DNA of 64,000 nt from an uncultured Clostridia bacterium. GTDB lineage: Bacteria > Bacillota > Clostridia > Oscillospirales > Acutalibacteraceae. Positions 62,831-64,000 of the stretch are shown here, piece by piece (within the stretch, counting starts at the first letter, position 1; every line of letters starts with the position of its first letter). The stretch lies in NCBI GenBank assembly GCA_944412445.1, contig CALYBJ010000013.1, positions 1 through 64,000 of the forward strand. Reading direction: 5' to 3'. A model generated the notes under the pieces. The model was not told where the DNA came from and did no database searches. It was given only the letters and a program-made list of their open reading frames with translations. Made by a program: the position numbers and the translations under genes.

Positions 62831-63907
62831 ATGACTTACACAGGAATTGAATGTCCCGTTTGCTCAAAAAAATTCAGCGATACGGACGATATAGTTGTTT
62901 GTCCTATTTGCGGAACACCTCATCACAGGGAATGTTTTGCGAAAAACGGCGGCTGTGCCAACAGGGACAGGCATCAGGAGGGCTTTATCTGGCAGATGCC
63001 TCAGAATATCCCTCACACGGACGGCGGCAGAGATTATCAAGGTTACAATGCCGGCGACTTTAAAATATGCCCCAGATGCGGAGAGAAAAACCAGTCCTTT
63101 GAGCCGGTTTGCACAAGATGCGGCGAAAGGCTTAAGGGAAGCGGCAGAACCATACAGGAAAACGAGCCCTTCAACACTCCCTTCGGCGGCTACGGCGACA
63201 GACCCAACCCCAATAATTTTTCGCCATATCAGAATGTTTTCGCCGCCGACGCGAGAACAGTTTACGGCGAGGACGCTAAAATAGAAGATATCCCTGTAAC
63301 GGAAGTCGCCGAATATGTTCAAAAGGATTCCGTTAAATATATAGGAAAATTTCTTTCCATGGAAGAAAAGAAATCAAAAATAAGCTGGAACTGGTCGGCA
63401 GGAATTTTCTCGGCATTCTGGTGCTTTTACAGAAAGCTCACCGCCGCCGGAATAGCTCTTATCGCAATTTTCTTTTCGTTTTATATGTTTTCGGCAACTA
63501 TTCCCGCATATATTTATAAAACTCAGAATCCGGCTGTTTATGAGGAGTATCAGCAGACCGTGGTTGCCCTTACCGATGAAATGCAGTCTGTGCTCACGGA
63601 AGGCGCTTCCGCTGATTTGTCCGCATACTATTCTCTTTTAAGAGAGCTTGTTGCTTCTCCCGTTTCCGTTACCTCCTATGTTATGGTGGCTTCGCTGTTC
63701 GTTCTTACAAGCGTGGTTTTCGGATTCCTCGGGAATTATTTCTACAAGAGAAAAACAGTAAAGGATATAAGAATGTGCCGTCAGTTTGCCGTGGACAGTA
63801 TGTCCTATCATATGTATTTAAGACAGCGGGGCGGCGTTTCCTTGGCGAATATCCTTATACCCGTTATTTGCTATATGCTTGTAAACATGATTACAACCTA
63901 TTTTTAA
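62831..63907 (+). CDS. Prokaryotic RING-finger, zinc-ribbon, DUF2628-type membrane protein
   Basis: 358 residues. A RING-family treble clef (CPVCSKKF...CPICGTPHHRECF, about 8-43) is followed by a zinc ribbon (CPRCGEKN...CTRCGERL, about 79-98), a Pro/Asn linker, and three to four membrane helices (about 190-358). The segment WNWSAGIFSAFWCFYRKL is typical of DUF2628. Prokaryotic RING domains usually recruit other proteins to the membrane and are not shown to transfer ubiquitin. GGAAG precedes the ATG. rlmD begins 21 bp downstream. Confidence 0.85.
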   Translation: MTYTGIECPVCSKKFSDTDDIVVCPICGTPHHRECFAKNGGCANRDRHQEGFIWQMPQNIPHTDGGRDYQGYNAGDFKICPRCGEKNQSFEPVCTRCGERLKGSGRTIQENEPFNTPFGGYGDRPNPNNFSPYQNVFAADARTVYGEDAKIEDIPVTEVAEYVQKDSVKYIGKFLSMEEKKSKISWNWSAGIFSAFWCFYRKLTAAGIALIAIFFSFYMFSATIPAYIYKTQNPAVYEEYQQTVVALTDEMQSVLTEGASADLSAYYSLLRELVASPVSVTSYVMVASLFVLTSVVFGFLGNYFYKRKTVKDIRMCRQFAVDSMSYHMYLRQRGGVSLANILIPVICYMLVNMITTYF

Positions 63908-63928
63908 CCGAAAGAAAATATACAGCTT

Positions 63929-64000
63929 ATGAAAAATTACCCTCTTAGTAAAAATCAGGATATTGAGCTTACCGTAACAGGTATTACGGCAGAAGGCAGC
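63929..64000 (+). CDS. rlmD: Start of 23S rRNA uracil-5-methyltransferase (RlmD/RumA-like), cut by window edge
   Basis: 24 codons from ATG 63929. The visible part (MKNYPLSKNQDIELTVTGI and following AEGS) is the opening strand of a TRAM domain as found at the N-terminus of RlmD-type methyltransferases. The rest, including the iron-sulfur cluster and SAM domain, lies outside. The ribosome site is weak (GAAAG). Identification rests on the TRAM start only. Confidence 0.7.
   Translation, partial: MKNYPLSKNQDIELTVTGITAEGS

Overview
The window comes from a spore-forming, gut-type member of Clostridia, most likely the Oscillospirales/Ruminococcaceae side. The evidence is sporulation genes (ylbJ, yqfC, yqfD, a SpoIIQ-like M23 protein), type I dockerin domains, an IPQTG sorting signal, an archaeal/V-type ATPase instead of an F-type in this stretch, GPH/GH35/GH109/GH31 sugar-use genes, and AT-rich intergenic DNA with consensus SigA promoters. 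The family-level placement is an inference from gene content. No rRNA, tRNA, CRISPR array, insertion sequence or phage gene was seen. Both ends cut a gene: guaA at the left (minus strand, 3' end missing) and rlmD at the right (plus strand, only 24 codons).

Region by region. 1-6.5 kb (minus): secreted Ig/dockerin protein, nth, secA, guaA in line. 6.5-8.1 kb: SpoIIQ-like M23 protein and a repeat-rich IPQTG surface protein. 8.2-11.4 kb (plus): a 56-residue acidic-tailed small protein, two paralogous M42 aminopeptidases and a GNAT protein. 11.4-24 kb: GH31 glucosidase, FAD oxidoreductase, a small dockerin protein, and several secreted or membrane proteins of unknown role, two of which share an aromatic amphipathic C-terminal tail. 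24-27.4 kb (minus): a metal-efflux operon (ArsR/CadC-type repressor, HMA chaperone, P1B ATPase) that runs into nfo. 27.5-29.6 kb: groESL with a perfect CIRCE element. 29.7-36.3 kb: a TetR regulator, ylbJ, then the conserved chain yqfC-yqfD-phoH-ybeY-era-recO. 36.3-41.6 kb: ferritin-like helical protein, orphan E2 acyltransferase, dCMP deaminase, PHP phosphoesterase, and a C-terminally shortened MocR regulator. 41.6-51.1 kb (minus): a complete nine-gene V-type ATPase operon H-C-I-K-F-E-A-B-D. 51.4-54.1 kb: EFR1 ferredoxin, a hairpin-rich gap, patatin, radC. 54.3-61.5 kb (plus): GPH sugar symporter, then PII-like protein, CPA2 antiporter, GH109-like oxidoreductase, BadF-type sugar kinase and GH35 beta-galactosidase. 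61.5-64 kb: C39-type peptidase, RING/zinc-ribbon membrane protein, start of rlmD.

The strongest unusual signal is V-ATPase subunit I (46910-49747). At 945 residues it is about 300 longer than normal because its whole cytosolic arm is present twice in tandem, with a constant 283-residue offset. Other points worth checking are a terminator whose U-tract ends on a start codon (36301-36348), the multi-hairpin gap at 52211-52521, a PII-like/antiporter pair transcriptionally joined to host-glycan genes, a metal-efflux operon joined to the zinc enzyme endonuclease IV, and a MocR regulator that stops inside a terminator stem.
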